From positions 43,272 to 63,673 of the forward strand of contig MFOV01000012.1 of the NCBI GenBank assembly GCA_001782515.1: a stretch of DNA of 20,402 nt. The letters are read 5' to 3'. The stretch is from Candidatus Levybacteria bacterium RIFCSPLOWO2_01_FULL_39_10 (GTDB taxonomy: Bacteria > Patescibacteriota > Microgenomatia > Levybacterales > UBA12049). Below the pieces are notes generated by a model. That model saw only the letters and a program-made list of their open reading frames with translations, had not been told where the DNA came from and ran no database searches. Positions 1 to 5,005 of this stretch are shown here, piece by piece; position 1 is the first letter of the stretch, and every line of letters starts with the position of its first letter. Both the position numbers and the translations under genes were made by a program.

Positions 1-1151
1 CTGTTTCTCCGTCAACTCCCCAGGCAACACCGGAGGCCGGAGATTATGATTCGGATCAGTTGGTAACCTTGTCCTCAACCGATGGGTTAAGCGGAGTTAG
101 TGCGATTTATTACACAACGGATGGATCCATACCCGACAATACAAAAATTCTTTACGAAGATCCAATAACAGTTGACATGGATATGACAATTCGGGTTATT
201 GCCTACGATAACGGCGGGAATGCAAGCGAGATATTAGAAGCTTCCTATGGAATTCCTCCGATTATTTCATCTGAAATTTCAAGCTTAGTAACTTCATCTT
301 CTGTCACAATTACGTGGGAGACAGATGATCCAGCAACATCAAGAATGGTGTTTGATACTGTTTCTCATCCAGCACTTGATATAGCGCCAAACTATGGCTA
401 TGAAAATTCAACTGAAGAGGAAGATTTAGATCCAAAAGTAACGTCTCATTCAGTTACCCTAGGCGGGTTGTCACCTAATACAACATATTACTATAGAACA
501 ATTTCTAAAGGATCTCCTGAAGCAATAAGTGAAGAAAATAGTGTTACAACTGAACAACAAACAACATCTTCTAATAACTCTGATAGCGGAACAAACACTG
601 GAGGTAGCACATCTTCACCTTCGTGTAGTGATACCAAACCCGCAAGCGCTCCAACTCTACAAAGCGCAGCAAGAGGTACAAATAGAGTAACTCTGACCTG
701 GTCAGAAGCATCTGATCCGGTAACTTATTATTTAGTAACTTATGGAACTTTGCCTGGCGCACAGACATACGGGAATCCAAATGTAGGCGGTAAGGGAACA
801 ACTTCTTATACAGTCTCTGGCCTTTCCGCAGGAAAAACTTATTATTTTAGAGTCAGAGCCGGAAACGGATGCATGCCTGGAGATTTTTCAAATGAACTCT
901 CAGCAACCCCTCCCGGTATCAGCCTGGAAGGACCAGCCTATGGTTTTGCTCCCGGTGTTTTGGGAGAGCAAACAGAAGAAGATTTAAGTGTCAAAAATAA
1001 TGCTCCTGAAAAAACGGAAAAAGAAGTACTAGGAAAAGAATCTGTAGAAGTTAAATCTACAAATACTGCAAGAAATTTGACAATGGGATTGGGAATAATA
1101 GTCTTAATACTTCTTACCTCATTTTATTTTTACAGAAGATTTAGAAGATAA
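1..1151 (+). CDS. Cell-surface protein, chitobiase-C-like plus FN3 domains, C-terminal anchor (5' partial)
   Basis: The frame is open from base 3 at the window edge, so the start lies upstream. In order: a chitobiase/hexosaminidase C-terminal-like domain (about nt 45-255; YYTTDGSIPD and later IRVIAYDNGGNAS), an FN3-type domain (about 256-558; VTITWETDD, then TYYYRTI), a Ser/Thr/Asn/Gly-rich linker (about 559-630), a second FN3 domain (about 637-912; VTLTWSEASDP, TYYFRVRAGNG), a charged spacer, and one hydrophobic helix (about 1077-1130) followed by RRFRR and the stop. This layout is typical of an extracellular protein held by a C-terminal membrane helix with the basic tail inside. The N-terminal activity, if any, is out of view. 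The family is known for surface adhesion or carbohydrate contact, but no substrate can be named. A palindrome at 1197-1214 may end the transcript. Confidence 0.85.
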   Translation, partial: VSPSTPQATPEAGDYDSDQLVTLSSTDGLSGVSAIYYTTDGSIPDNTKILYEDPITVDMDMTIRVIAYDNGGNASEILEASYGIPPIISSEISSLVTSSSVTITWETDDPATSRMVFDTVSHPALDIAPNYGYENSTEEEDLDPKVTSHSVTLGGLSPNTTYYYRTISKGSPEAISEENSVTTEQQTTSSNNSDSGTNTGGSTSSPSCSDTKPASAPTLQSAARGTNRVTLTWSEASDPVTYYLVTYGTLPGAQTYGNPNVGGKGTTSYTVSGLSAGKTYYFRVRAGNGCMPGDFSNELSATPPGISLEGPAYGFAPGVLGEQTEEDLSVKNNAPEKTEKEVLGKESVEVKSTNTARNLTMGLGIIVLILLTSFYFYRRFRR

Positions 1152-1157
1152 CTTTTC

Positions 1158-1172
1158 TGCTATAATTTCTCA
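1158..1172 (+). promoter_or_regulatory. Diverged copy of the TGCTATAAT promoter module, no gene attached
   Basis: TGCTATAAT at 1158-1166 matches the first nine bases of the downstream module, but the following six bases are TTCTCA instead of TGCCCC and no start codon follows. The next ATG (1185) opens only a five-codon frame. It lies 6 nt after the stop of the surface-protein gene. It may be a decayed copy or a chance extended -10. Confidence 0.35.
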
Positions 1173-1196
1173 ATTCTTTTCTTAATGTCAAAAGTA

Positions 1197-1214
1197 CCGT
1201 AGACTAGTCTACGG
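1197..1214. terminator. 18-bp perfect palindrome, candidate terminator or operator
   Basis: CCGTAGACTAGTCTACGG is a perfect inverted repeat. It can fold as a 7-bp stem with a CTAG loop, followed by ATATATTTT, and it lies 46 nt after the stop of the surface-protein gene. The tail is only moderately T-rich, so a protein-binding dyad is an alternative. Confidence 0.4.
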
Positions 1215-1244
1215 ATATATTTTAAGGTAAAATTATTTGTTTCC

Positions 1245-1258
1245 ATGTATCGATACAT
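1245..1258. other. 14-bp perfect palindrome upstream of the C39-like gene
   Basis: ATGTATCGATACAT reads the same on both strands and lies 30 nt before the -10 box of the next gene. A palindrome of this length is expected about once by chance in 20 kb, so an operator role is only a possibility. Confidence 0.2.
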
Positions 1259-1288
1259 CCCTACATTTGATATAGAAAAAATCTAATC

Positions 1289-1303
1289 TGCTATAATTGC
1301 CCC
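1289..1303 (+). promoter_or_regulatory. Promoter module copy 1, leaderless start
   Basis: TGCTATAATTGCCCC: extended -10 TG-C-TATAAT (TATAAT at 1292-1297), then TGCCCC, then ATG at 1304. A transcription start about 7 nt after the -10 falls on or next to the start codon. No Shine-Dalgarno is present. A weak TTGATA lies about 19 nt upstream. Confidence 0.75.
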
Positions 1304-1927
1304 ATGAAAAAGATCCCGTTTGTAGCTAATTCTTCCGATAACATGCACTGTTGTCCCGCAGTTTTTCGAATGCTTAGCAAATATTATTTTGATGAAGATT
1401 TAAATTGGCGCGAAATAGATAGAATAATGAAATCTGTCTCCAGAAAAGGAACTTGGACATTCCCCGGACTTACTTATCTTGCAAAAAAAGGTTTAAAAAT
1501 CACGAGCGTAGAGCCCGTTAATTACCAAAAACTTTACAAATACGGTCCAGATTATCTTAGAAAAGTAGTTGGTAAAGATACAGCAAATTATTATCTGTAC
1601 AAAAGCAATATCCAATCAGTAATCCCCTTCATTCCGGAATTTCTCGAAAACGTAAAGCATGAGATAAGAAAAGGCTCTATTGAAGAAATAATACGAAACT
1701 TAAAAGAAGGCTTTTTGGTCAGCGTAGAAGTAAATTCCAGAATTTTAAACAATAAACCAGGCTTTTCTCTTCATTACATTTTGCTTTACGATTGTGACGG
1801 AGAAAATATTGTCTTCCACGACCCCGGACTACCACCTATTAAAGCGCGAAAAATTACTCTAAAAGATTTTGAAAAAGCATTCAACTTCCCCGGCTCCAAC
1901 GGCGGAATAACAATTTTTAGAAAATAA
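1304..1927 (+). CDS. C39-like papain-fold cysteine peptidase
   Basis: 207 aa. A likely Cys/His/Asp triad is visible: C16 in the N-terminal HCCPAVFRML helix (cf. the C-x-P-A start of C39-type domains), H157 in FSLHYILLYD and D173 in VFHDPG. The order and spacing (Cys near the N-terminus, His then Asp about 140-155 residues later) fit a stand-alone peptidase C39-like domain of the kind that cleaves bacteriocin leaders in ABC exporters. No ABC transporter, signal peptide or membrane segment is present, so it is probably cytoplasmic, with unknown substrate. The start is fixed by the promoter module that ends at the ATG. First gene of the promoter-linked array; the next module begins 5 nt after its stop. 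Confidence 0.7.
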   Translation: MKKIPFVANSSDNMHCCPAVFRMLSKYYFDEDLNWREIDRIMKSVSRKGTWTFPGLTYLAKKGLKITSVEPVNYQKLYKYGPDYLRKVVGKDTANYYLYKSNIQSVIPFIPEFLENVKHEIRKGSIEEIIRNLKEGFLVSVEVNSRILNNKPGFSLHYILLYDCDGENIVFHDPGLPPIKARKITLKDFEKAFNFPGSNGGITIFRK

Positions 1928-1931
1928 CTTC

Positions 1932-1946
1932 TGCTATAATTGCCCC
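1932..1946 (+). promoter_or_regulatory. Promoter module copy 2, leaderless start
   Basis: Same 15-mer as at 1289. TATAAT lies at 1935-1940, the TGCCCC gap at 1941-1946 and ATG at 1947. It starts 5 nt after the stop of the C39-like gene, so the next gene has its own promoter rather than sharing an operon. Confidence 0.75.
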
Positions 1947-2471
1947 ATGAAAGACGGAGAAGGCCTTCTACTAATACCTGTTCTGGAAGTTAAGCACTTA
2001 GTTGATGGGCTCAGGGAAAAATACGATCCTGGTTTTTTGCGTGAAGCGCCACCACACATTACAATTCTATATCCATTTAAAAGACCAAGGGATATGAATA
2101 TAGAGGATATAAAAAAACTAAACTCTATATTTGAAAAGGTTGAAAAATTTACTTTTAGCCTTCAAAAAATAAATACTTTTCCGAATGTTGTATATCTAGA
2201 ACCTTCAGAAAGTGAAAATTTCATAAATCTTACAAGAAAAGTTGTTGAAATGTTTCCAAATTATCCACCATATGAGGGAAAGTTTGAAGGAATTACTCCT
2301 CATTTAACAATTGGGCAAGAACTTGAAGAGAGAACTGCACAAGTTTTAGATGAAACAAAAAGTAAGTTAGAAAAAAGATTACCAATTAACTCAGAGGCAA
2401 AGGAAGTATGGTTAATGGAAAAAGTGAATGGAAAATGGGTAAAAAAAAGAAAATTTAATTTCCTGCTATAA
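1947..2471 (+). CDS. 2'-5' RNA ligase family protein (2H phosphoesterase)
   Basis: 174 aa. Two H-x-T motifs define the 2H phosphoesterase superfamily: PPHITILYPF (H37, T39) and TPHLTIGQ (H119, T121), 82 residues apart as expected for the two pseudo-symmetric halves. Members act on 2'-5' phosphodiester or 2',3'-cyclic phosphate ends of RNA or nucleotides. The real substrate cannot be read from sequence. No signal peptide, so probably cytoplasmic. The start is set by the leaderless module. The last codons, CTG CTA TAA, lie inside the next copy of the module (2464-2478): the stop codon is part of that copy's TATAAT box. Confidence 0.85.
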   Translation: MKDGEGLLLIPVLEVKHLVDGLREKYDPGFLREAPPHITILYPFKRPRDMNIEDIKKLNSIFEKVEKFTFSLQKINTFPNVVYLEPSESENFINLTRKVVEMFPNYPPYEGKFEGITPHLTIGQELEERTAQVLDETKSKLEKRLPINSEAKEVWLMEKVNGKWVKKRKFNFLL

Positions 2472-2478
2472 TTGCCCC
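2464..2478 (+). promoter_or_regulatory. Promoter module copy 3, orphan with start codon lost
   Basis: Exact 15-mer TGCTATAATTGCCCC, but it is followed by AAATTG instead of ATGA. It overlaps the 3' end of the 2H phosphoesterase gene. Only a 14-codon open stretch follows before the toxin promoter at 2529. Confidence 0.6.
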
Positions 2479-2523
2479 AAATTGCAAACAGTCCATTTTG
2501 CACTATTTAATCCCCCAGAATAA
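2479..2523 (+). other. Possible relic ORF after the orphan module
   Basis: In the frame where a leaderless start would lie, the sequence reads K-LQTVHFALFNPPE and then TAA at 2521-2523. There is no ATG; a TTG at 2482 is the only possible start. It may be the remnant of a cassette gene deleted when the toxin-antitoxin pair arrived, or plain non-coding sequence. Confidence 0.2.
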
Positions 2524-2528
2524 TTGTA

Positions 2529-2556
2529 TTGACAAAGTATGTACAGTTAGTATAAT
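2529..2556 (+). promoter_or_regulatory. Toxin-antitoxin promoter, consensus -35 and -10
   Basis: TTGACA (2529-2534), 16 nt, TATAAT (2551-2556), then six bases (ATGTAA) and the GTG at 2563. Both boxes match the bacterial consensus exactly. The 6-nt gap to the start codon equals that of the TGCTATAATTGCCCC modules, so this mRNA should also be leaderless. Confidence 0.8.
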
Positions 2557-2562
2557 ATGTAA

Positions 2563-2844
2563 GTGAAATATAAGTTTGATTATTCGCTAGAGAAAGATTT
2601 AATTCTTAAAGAATCAAGAGGTGTTAGCTTTAGAGAAGTAATTCAAGCATACAGAACTGGGAAAAAGCTTGCTGACTATGAAAACAAAAGCAAAAAACAC
2701 CCTAATCAAAGACTTTTAATTGTTAATATCAAAGGCTATGCATACGTTACGCCATATGTTATAGATGAGAAAAGGAAAAGAGTATTTTTAAAAACTGTAT
2801 ATCCAAGCAGCAAATTAACTAAGGAGTACATAAAAAAATTATGA
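2563..2844 (+). CDS. BrnT-like toxin of a type II toxin-antitoxin pair
   Basis: 93 aa, GTG start. The layout MKYKFDYSLEKDLILKESRG / SFREVIQAYRTGK / HPNQRLLIVNIKGYAYVTPY / RVFLKTVYPS resembles the BrnT/DUF4258 toxin family: an N-terminal 'D..K...L....GVSFEEV' segment, then a basic beta-sheet ending in a conserved (K/R)T.(F/Y)PS strand. BrnT proteins are RelE-fold ribonucleases. The start is fixed by the consensus promoter 6 nt upstream. The stop overlaps the antitoxin start by four bases (ATGA), giving the toxin-first order typical of brnTA. This pair is the only two-gene operon in the 1.3-4.4 kb accessory array and uses a promoter different from its neighbours, which suggests it arrived as a unit. 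Confidence 0.75.
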   Translation: MKYKFDYSLEKDLILKESRGVSFREVIQAYRTGKKLADYENKSKKHPNQRLLIVNIKGYAYVTPYVIDEKRKRVFLKTVYPSSKLTKEYIKKL

Positions 2845-3149
2845 AAAAGAAAAAATTTGATCCATTTAAAAATCTTAAACTAGATAAATACGAACAGGAA
2901 ATAGAAGATGCTCTTGAAAGAGAGAAGTTTGTTCCAGTAGAAGACTCTTCGGAAATTAATAAAATATTGACAGAGGCTGCAAAAAATTATACCGAGCTTG
3001 AAAACAGCAAGAGTATAACTTTAAGAATTAAAAATATAGATCTAATAAAATTAAAAGCAAAAGCCGCAAGAAATAAAATTCCCTATCAGACTCTTATAAA
3101 CTTACTTATAAAAGAATACACAGAAGGCAAAACAAAAATATCATTGTAA
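2841..3149 (+). CDS. CopG/BrnA-like antitoxin
   Basis: 102 aa. The N-terminal half is acidic and probably binds the toxin (LDKYEQEIEDALEREKFVPV). The C-terminal half (about 60-95) looks like a ribbon-helix-helix DNA-binding domain: SITLRIKNIDLIKLKAKAAR then KIPYQTLINLLIKEY. This pattern is common in CopG/BrnA-type antitoxins. It is translationally coupled to the toxin through an ATGA overlap and has no own promoter. By analogy with the family it should bind the toxin and repress the promoter at 2529. No clear symmetric operator was identified there. Confidence 0.8.
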   Translation: MKKKKFDPFKNLKLDKYEQEIEDALEREKFVPVEDSSEINKILTEAAKNYTELENSKSITLRIKNIDLIKLKAKAARNKIPYQTLINLLIKEYTEGKTKISL

Positions 3150-3184
3150 ATTCCTCAATTCTCATAGTTTGAAAAGGTGAAGGG

Positions 3185-3199
3185 TGCTATAATTGCCCC
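3185..3199 (+). promoter_or_regulatory. Promoter module copy 4, leaderless start
   Basis: Exact 15-mer with TATAAT at 3188-3193 and ATG at 3200. It lies 35 nt after the antitoxin stop. No good -35 at normal spacing, so the extended TG motif probably carries recognition. Confidence 0.75.
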
Positions 3200-3433
3200 A
3201 TGAAGAATTGGTTTGTGACTTGGGACAGAGAAGAATATAAAGAATGGGCAGCTCCTATTTCTGGTGGTTATCTACTATTGATAGTACGAAAAGAGAAAGG
3301 CCGTCATCTTTGCGTAAAAGCAAAACTTAAAATGGGAACAAAAGGTCTCCCGTCGGTATCAATTATCGAAGAGGTATATCTTCCAACAACTGAGGAAGCC
3401 TCCAGACAAATCTCCAATTGGAAAAAGAAATAA
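3200..3433 (+). CDS. Small protein of unknown function
   Basis: 77 aa, not recognised. It begins MKNWFVTWDREEYKEW, has a short hydrophobic beta-like stretch (GGYLLLIVRKEKGRHLCVKA), a second likely strand (PSVSIIEEVYLP) and a basic C-terminus (ISNWKKK). No signal peptide or membrane helix. The composition suggests a small soluble alpha/beta protein. It is a monocistronic member of the array with its own promoter module directly at the ATG, which supports it as a real gene and fixes the start. Confidence 0.65.
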   Translation: MKNWFVTWDREEYKEWAAPISGGYLLLIVRKEKGRHLCVKAKLKMGTKGLPSVSIIEEVYLPTTEEASRQISNWKKK

Positions 3434-3477
3434 TAAATTAACTTCCCCTGCCTCTCGTAGCCTTGCGCGAAGTGGGG

Positions 3478-3492
3478 TGCTATAATTGCCCC
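3478..3492 (+). promoter_or_regulatory. Promoter module copy 5, drives a 16-codon ORF
   Basis: Exact 15-mer with TATAAT at 3481-3486, followed by ATG at 3493. The attached ORF ends after 16 codons, so this copy either drives a leader peptide for the gene at 3631 or is the remains of a truncated cassette. Confidence 0.7.
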
Positions 3493-3543
3493 ATGAAAAA
3501 AGTTTATGGTATTAAGTATTTTGTATTAAGCAAATTTGACTAA
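3493..3543 (+). CDS. 16-codon leaderless ORF (leader peptide or gene remnant)
   Basis: MKKVYGIKYFVLSKFD, TAA at 3541. It begins with the same ATGAA as the neighbouring array genes directly at the promoter module. 87 nt separate its stop from the next start. It could regulate the OB-fold gene downstream or be the surviving 5' end of a deleted gene. The sequence alone cannot decide. Confidence 0.35.
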   Translation: MKKVYGIKYFVLSKFD

Positions 3544-3577
3544 TGGGGTTTATGAGTGAGAAAATAGGCGAGCTTTA

Positions 3578-3593
3578 GAAAATTCGAATTTTC
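3578..3593. promoter_or_regulatory. 16-bp perfect palindrome in the leader of the OB-fold gene
   Basis: GAAAATTCGAATTTTC is a perfect dyad, 53 nt before the TTG start at 3631, and is followed by GAGTTTTAATT. It could be a weak hairpin or attenuator, or an operator. Confidence 0.35.
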
Positions 3594-3630
3594 GAGTTTT
3601 AATTAGGAGTAAGAGTGGAGGTGAAAAAAG

Positions 3631-4134
3631 TTGAAATTGATAGGTAAAATTATAATAGGAGTAGCAGTTTTTATTGTTGTTGTAGGAATTATCGGGGTTG
3701 CTCTAGGTTTAGGCGGGGATGATCAAAGCTCAACATCGGAGAATACGACGGCAGAAGTATCAAAGCCTGAGCCTACAAATAAGCCCACAAAAGAACAAAA
3801 ACAATCTCAAACTGTAATCTCAGTCGTAGCAGAAGAATTTATAGAAGAGTTTGATAAAAATCAGTTAGCAGCAGAGGAAAAATATGAAGGAAAACTCATT
3901 GAATTTACTGCAAAAATTAAAAATATAAGCGAAGATATTTTAGGGTCACCGTTTCTTTCTCTTGAACCAGAGTCAGCGGACGAATTTTATTTCGGGACCA
4001 CCATACAATGTTTCTTTGAAAATAAATCAGACTTGATTAATCTTGAAAATGGTCAAATTGCAACACTCCGAGGAAAGGTAGATACTCAATCTCTGGGAAT
4101 CATAATTGTTAAAGATTGTTATGTAATAGAGTAG
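3631..4134 (+). CDS. Membrane-anchored OB-fold (tRNA_anti-like) protein
   Basis: 167 aa with a TTG start, chosen because a strong Shine-Dalgarno GGAGGTGA (3617-3624) lies 6 nt upstream. Residues about 5-27 form one hydrophobic helix (IIIGVAVFIVVVGIIGVALG), then a Ser/Thr/Lys/Pro/Gln linker to about 62. The C-terminal domain (about 65-167) follows the tRNA_anti-like OB-fold pattern: EEFDKNQLAAEEKYEGKLIE, FTAKIKNISEDI, IQCFFENKSDLINLENGQ, TLRGKVDTQ, IIVKDCYVIE. Domains of this kind are found in many exported or anchored bacterial proteins; the ligand is unknown. Unlike its array neighbours it is not leaderless. It has a leader of about 140 nt with a short ORF and a palindrome. Confidence 0.75.
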   Translation: MKLIGKIIIGVAVFIVVVGIIGVALGLGGDDQSSTSENTTAEVSKPEPTNKPTKEQKQSQTVISVVAEEFIEEFDKNQLAAEEKYEGKLIEFTAKIKNISEDILGSPFLSLEPESADEFYFGTTIQCFFENKSDLINLENGQIATLRGKVDTQSLGIIIVKDCYVIE

Positions 4135-4171
4135 TCATTTCATCGCCGAAAAACCCTGAGCTTAGAACGTC

Positions 4172-4186
4172 TGCTATAATTGCCCC
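4172..4186 (+). promoter_or_regulatory. Promoter module copy 6, leaderless start
   Basis: Exact 15-mer with TATAAT at 4175-4180 and ATG at 4187, 37 nt after the stop of the OB-fold gene. Confidence 0.75.
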
Positions 4187-4369
4187 ATGAAGCCTTGGAA
4201 GATTACATTTATTTTACTAGTCTTAACAATTGCCTCAGTTATCATACATAATCTTATTTATGCTGCGGTAGGATTTGAAGAGGCTATATTTTTTCTTCTA
4301 ACTTTTGTTTTTGGAGCAGCCGCAATAATTATGGCATTTTACTCTTTATTTAAATCTATTAAAAAATAA
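4187..4369 (+). CDS. Small two-helix membrane protein
   Basis: 60 aa, not recognised. Two hydrophobic helices are visible: about residues 6-28 (ITFILLVLTIASVIIHNLIY) and 32-54 (AIFFLLTFVFGAAAIIMAFY), followed by a basic tail KSIKK. This suggests an inner-membrane hairpin with the C-terminus in the cytoplasm. The start is set by the promoter module ending at its ATG. Last member of the array. Confidence 0.6.
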   Translation: MKPWKITFILLVLTIASVIIHNLIYAAVGFEEAIFFLLTFVFGAAAIIMAFYSLFKSIKK

Positions 4370-4434
4370 CTTCATTTTAATTTTCTTTTCAAACTCTTAC
4401 AAAATTCTTGCAATATATGTGTTGACAGGAATAG

Positions 4435-4517
4435 GTCGCTCCGCTTCAAATACTAATTTTTCCCACTTCGCCTACCCCTTCGTTGAAACTTCGAAGTACA
4501 AGAGGGTTTCGAGCGAC
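4435..4517. other. Structured intergenic island with nested inverted repeats
   Basis: GTCGCTC (4435-4441) pairs with GAGCGAC (4511-4517). Inside, ACCCCTT (4474-4480) can pair with AAGAGGGT (4500-4507, one bulge), enclosing the palindrome ACTTCGAAGT (4488-4497). It is more GC-rich than the surroundings. TTGACA occurs just upstream (4422-4427) but without a good -10. It could be a small RNA, a terminator-like structure or an interspersed repeat; CCCACTTCGC here is the reverse complement of GCGAAGTGGG at 3467-3476. Confidence 0.35.
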
Positions 4518-4542
4518 AACGAATAAATAACTAATTTCTTAG

Positions 4543-4551
4543 TGCTACAAT
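4543..4551 (+). promoter_or_regulatory. Extended -10 promoter, leaderless GTG start
   Basis: TGCTACAAT (hexamer TACAAT at 4546-4551), then six bases ATAATT, then GTG at 4558. Same geometry as the module array although the spacer sequence differs. Confidence 0.6.
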
Positions 4552-4557
4552 ATAATT

Positions 4558-4977
4558 GTGCATCTTAAAAAGTATTTTATTTGGTCAACACTCCTTTCCT
4601 TTGCTGGCGTAATTTTTGCCGGATATCTAACAGGGATTAAATTATTTAATCAAATATGCGCTTTTGGAGAAACCTGCCCTTACTTTTTTGGATACCCTGC
4701 TTGTTATTTTGGATTAGGATTTTTTCTATTGTTATTTATAATAAGTGCCGGATCACTTGCTACAAAAATAAAAAGCAAAATACCAGCAAAAATGATATTA
4801 ACAATATCTTTTGGGGGAATTATTTTTGCCGGAAATTTTGTTGTTCAGGAATTTATTCAAATGTTTAATGTAGGCTTTAAGCTATATGGCCTAGGACTTC
4901 CTACATGTTTTTACGGAATGGTTTTTTATATTTTAATATTCGCGCTTTCACTAGAAGCATTAAGATATAAAAAATAA
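4558..4977 (+). CDS. Four-TM membrane protein with internal duplication and paired cysteines
   Basis: 139 aa, GTG start placed exactly 6 nt after the -10 box. About four membrane helices. The two halves look duplicated: FAGVIFAGYLTG then GYPACYFGLGFFLLLFIIS in the first, FGGIIFAGNFVV then GLPTCFYGMVFYILIFALS in the second. Cysteines lie in the first loop (ICAFGETC), in the first YPAC motif and in the second LPTC motif, at membrane interfaces. This recalls small quinone-linked thiol oxidoreductases such as VKOR-like proteins, but the canonical C-x-x-C was not found, so that is a guess. Convergent with the ClC gene, with 28 nt between. Confidence 0.6.
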   Translation: MHLKKYFIWSTLLSFAGVIFAGYLTGIKLFNQICAFGETCPYFFGYPACYFGLGFFLLLFIISAGSLATKIKSKIPAKMILTISFGGIIFAGNFVVQEFIQMFNVGFKLYGLGLPTCFYGMVFYILIFALSLEALRYKK

Positions 4978-5005
4978 AAGGGAAGTGTCATGCGGTGAAA
5001 TTATT

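Noticed and set aside
1289..4186. CRISPR-like array from the repeated 15-mer
   Set aside because: Spacing is irregular (about 290-720 bp), the intervals contain full genes, and no cas genes are present.
4435..4517. Integron attC site
   Set aside because: Inverted ends are GTCGCTC/GAGCGAC and lack the GTTRRRY/RYYYAAC core; no integrase gene in the window.
4656..4868. 70-codon ORF in another frame inside the four-TM protein gene
   Set aside because: The translation has no membrane or domain pattern, and the overlapping gene has a promoter and clear helices.
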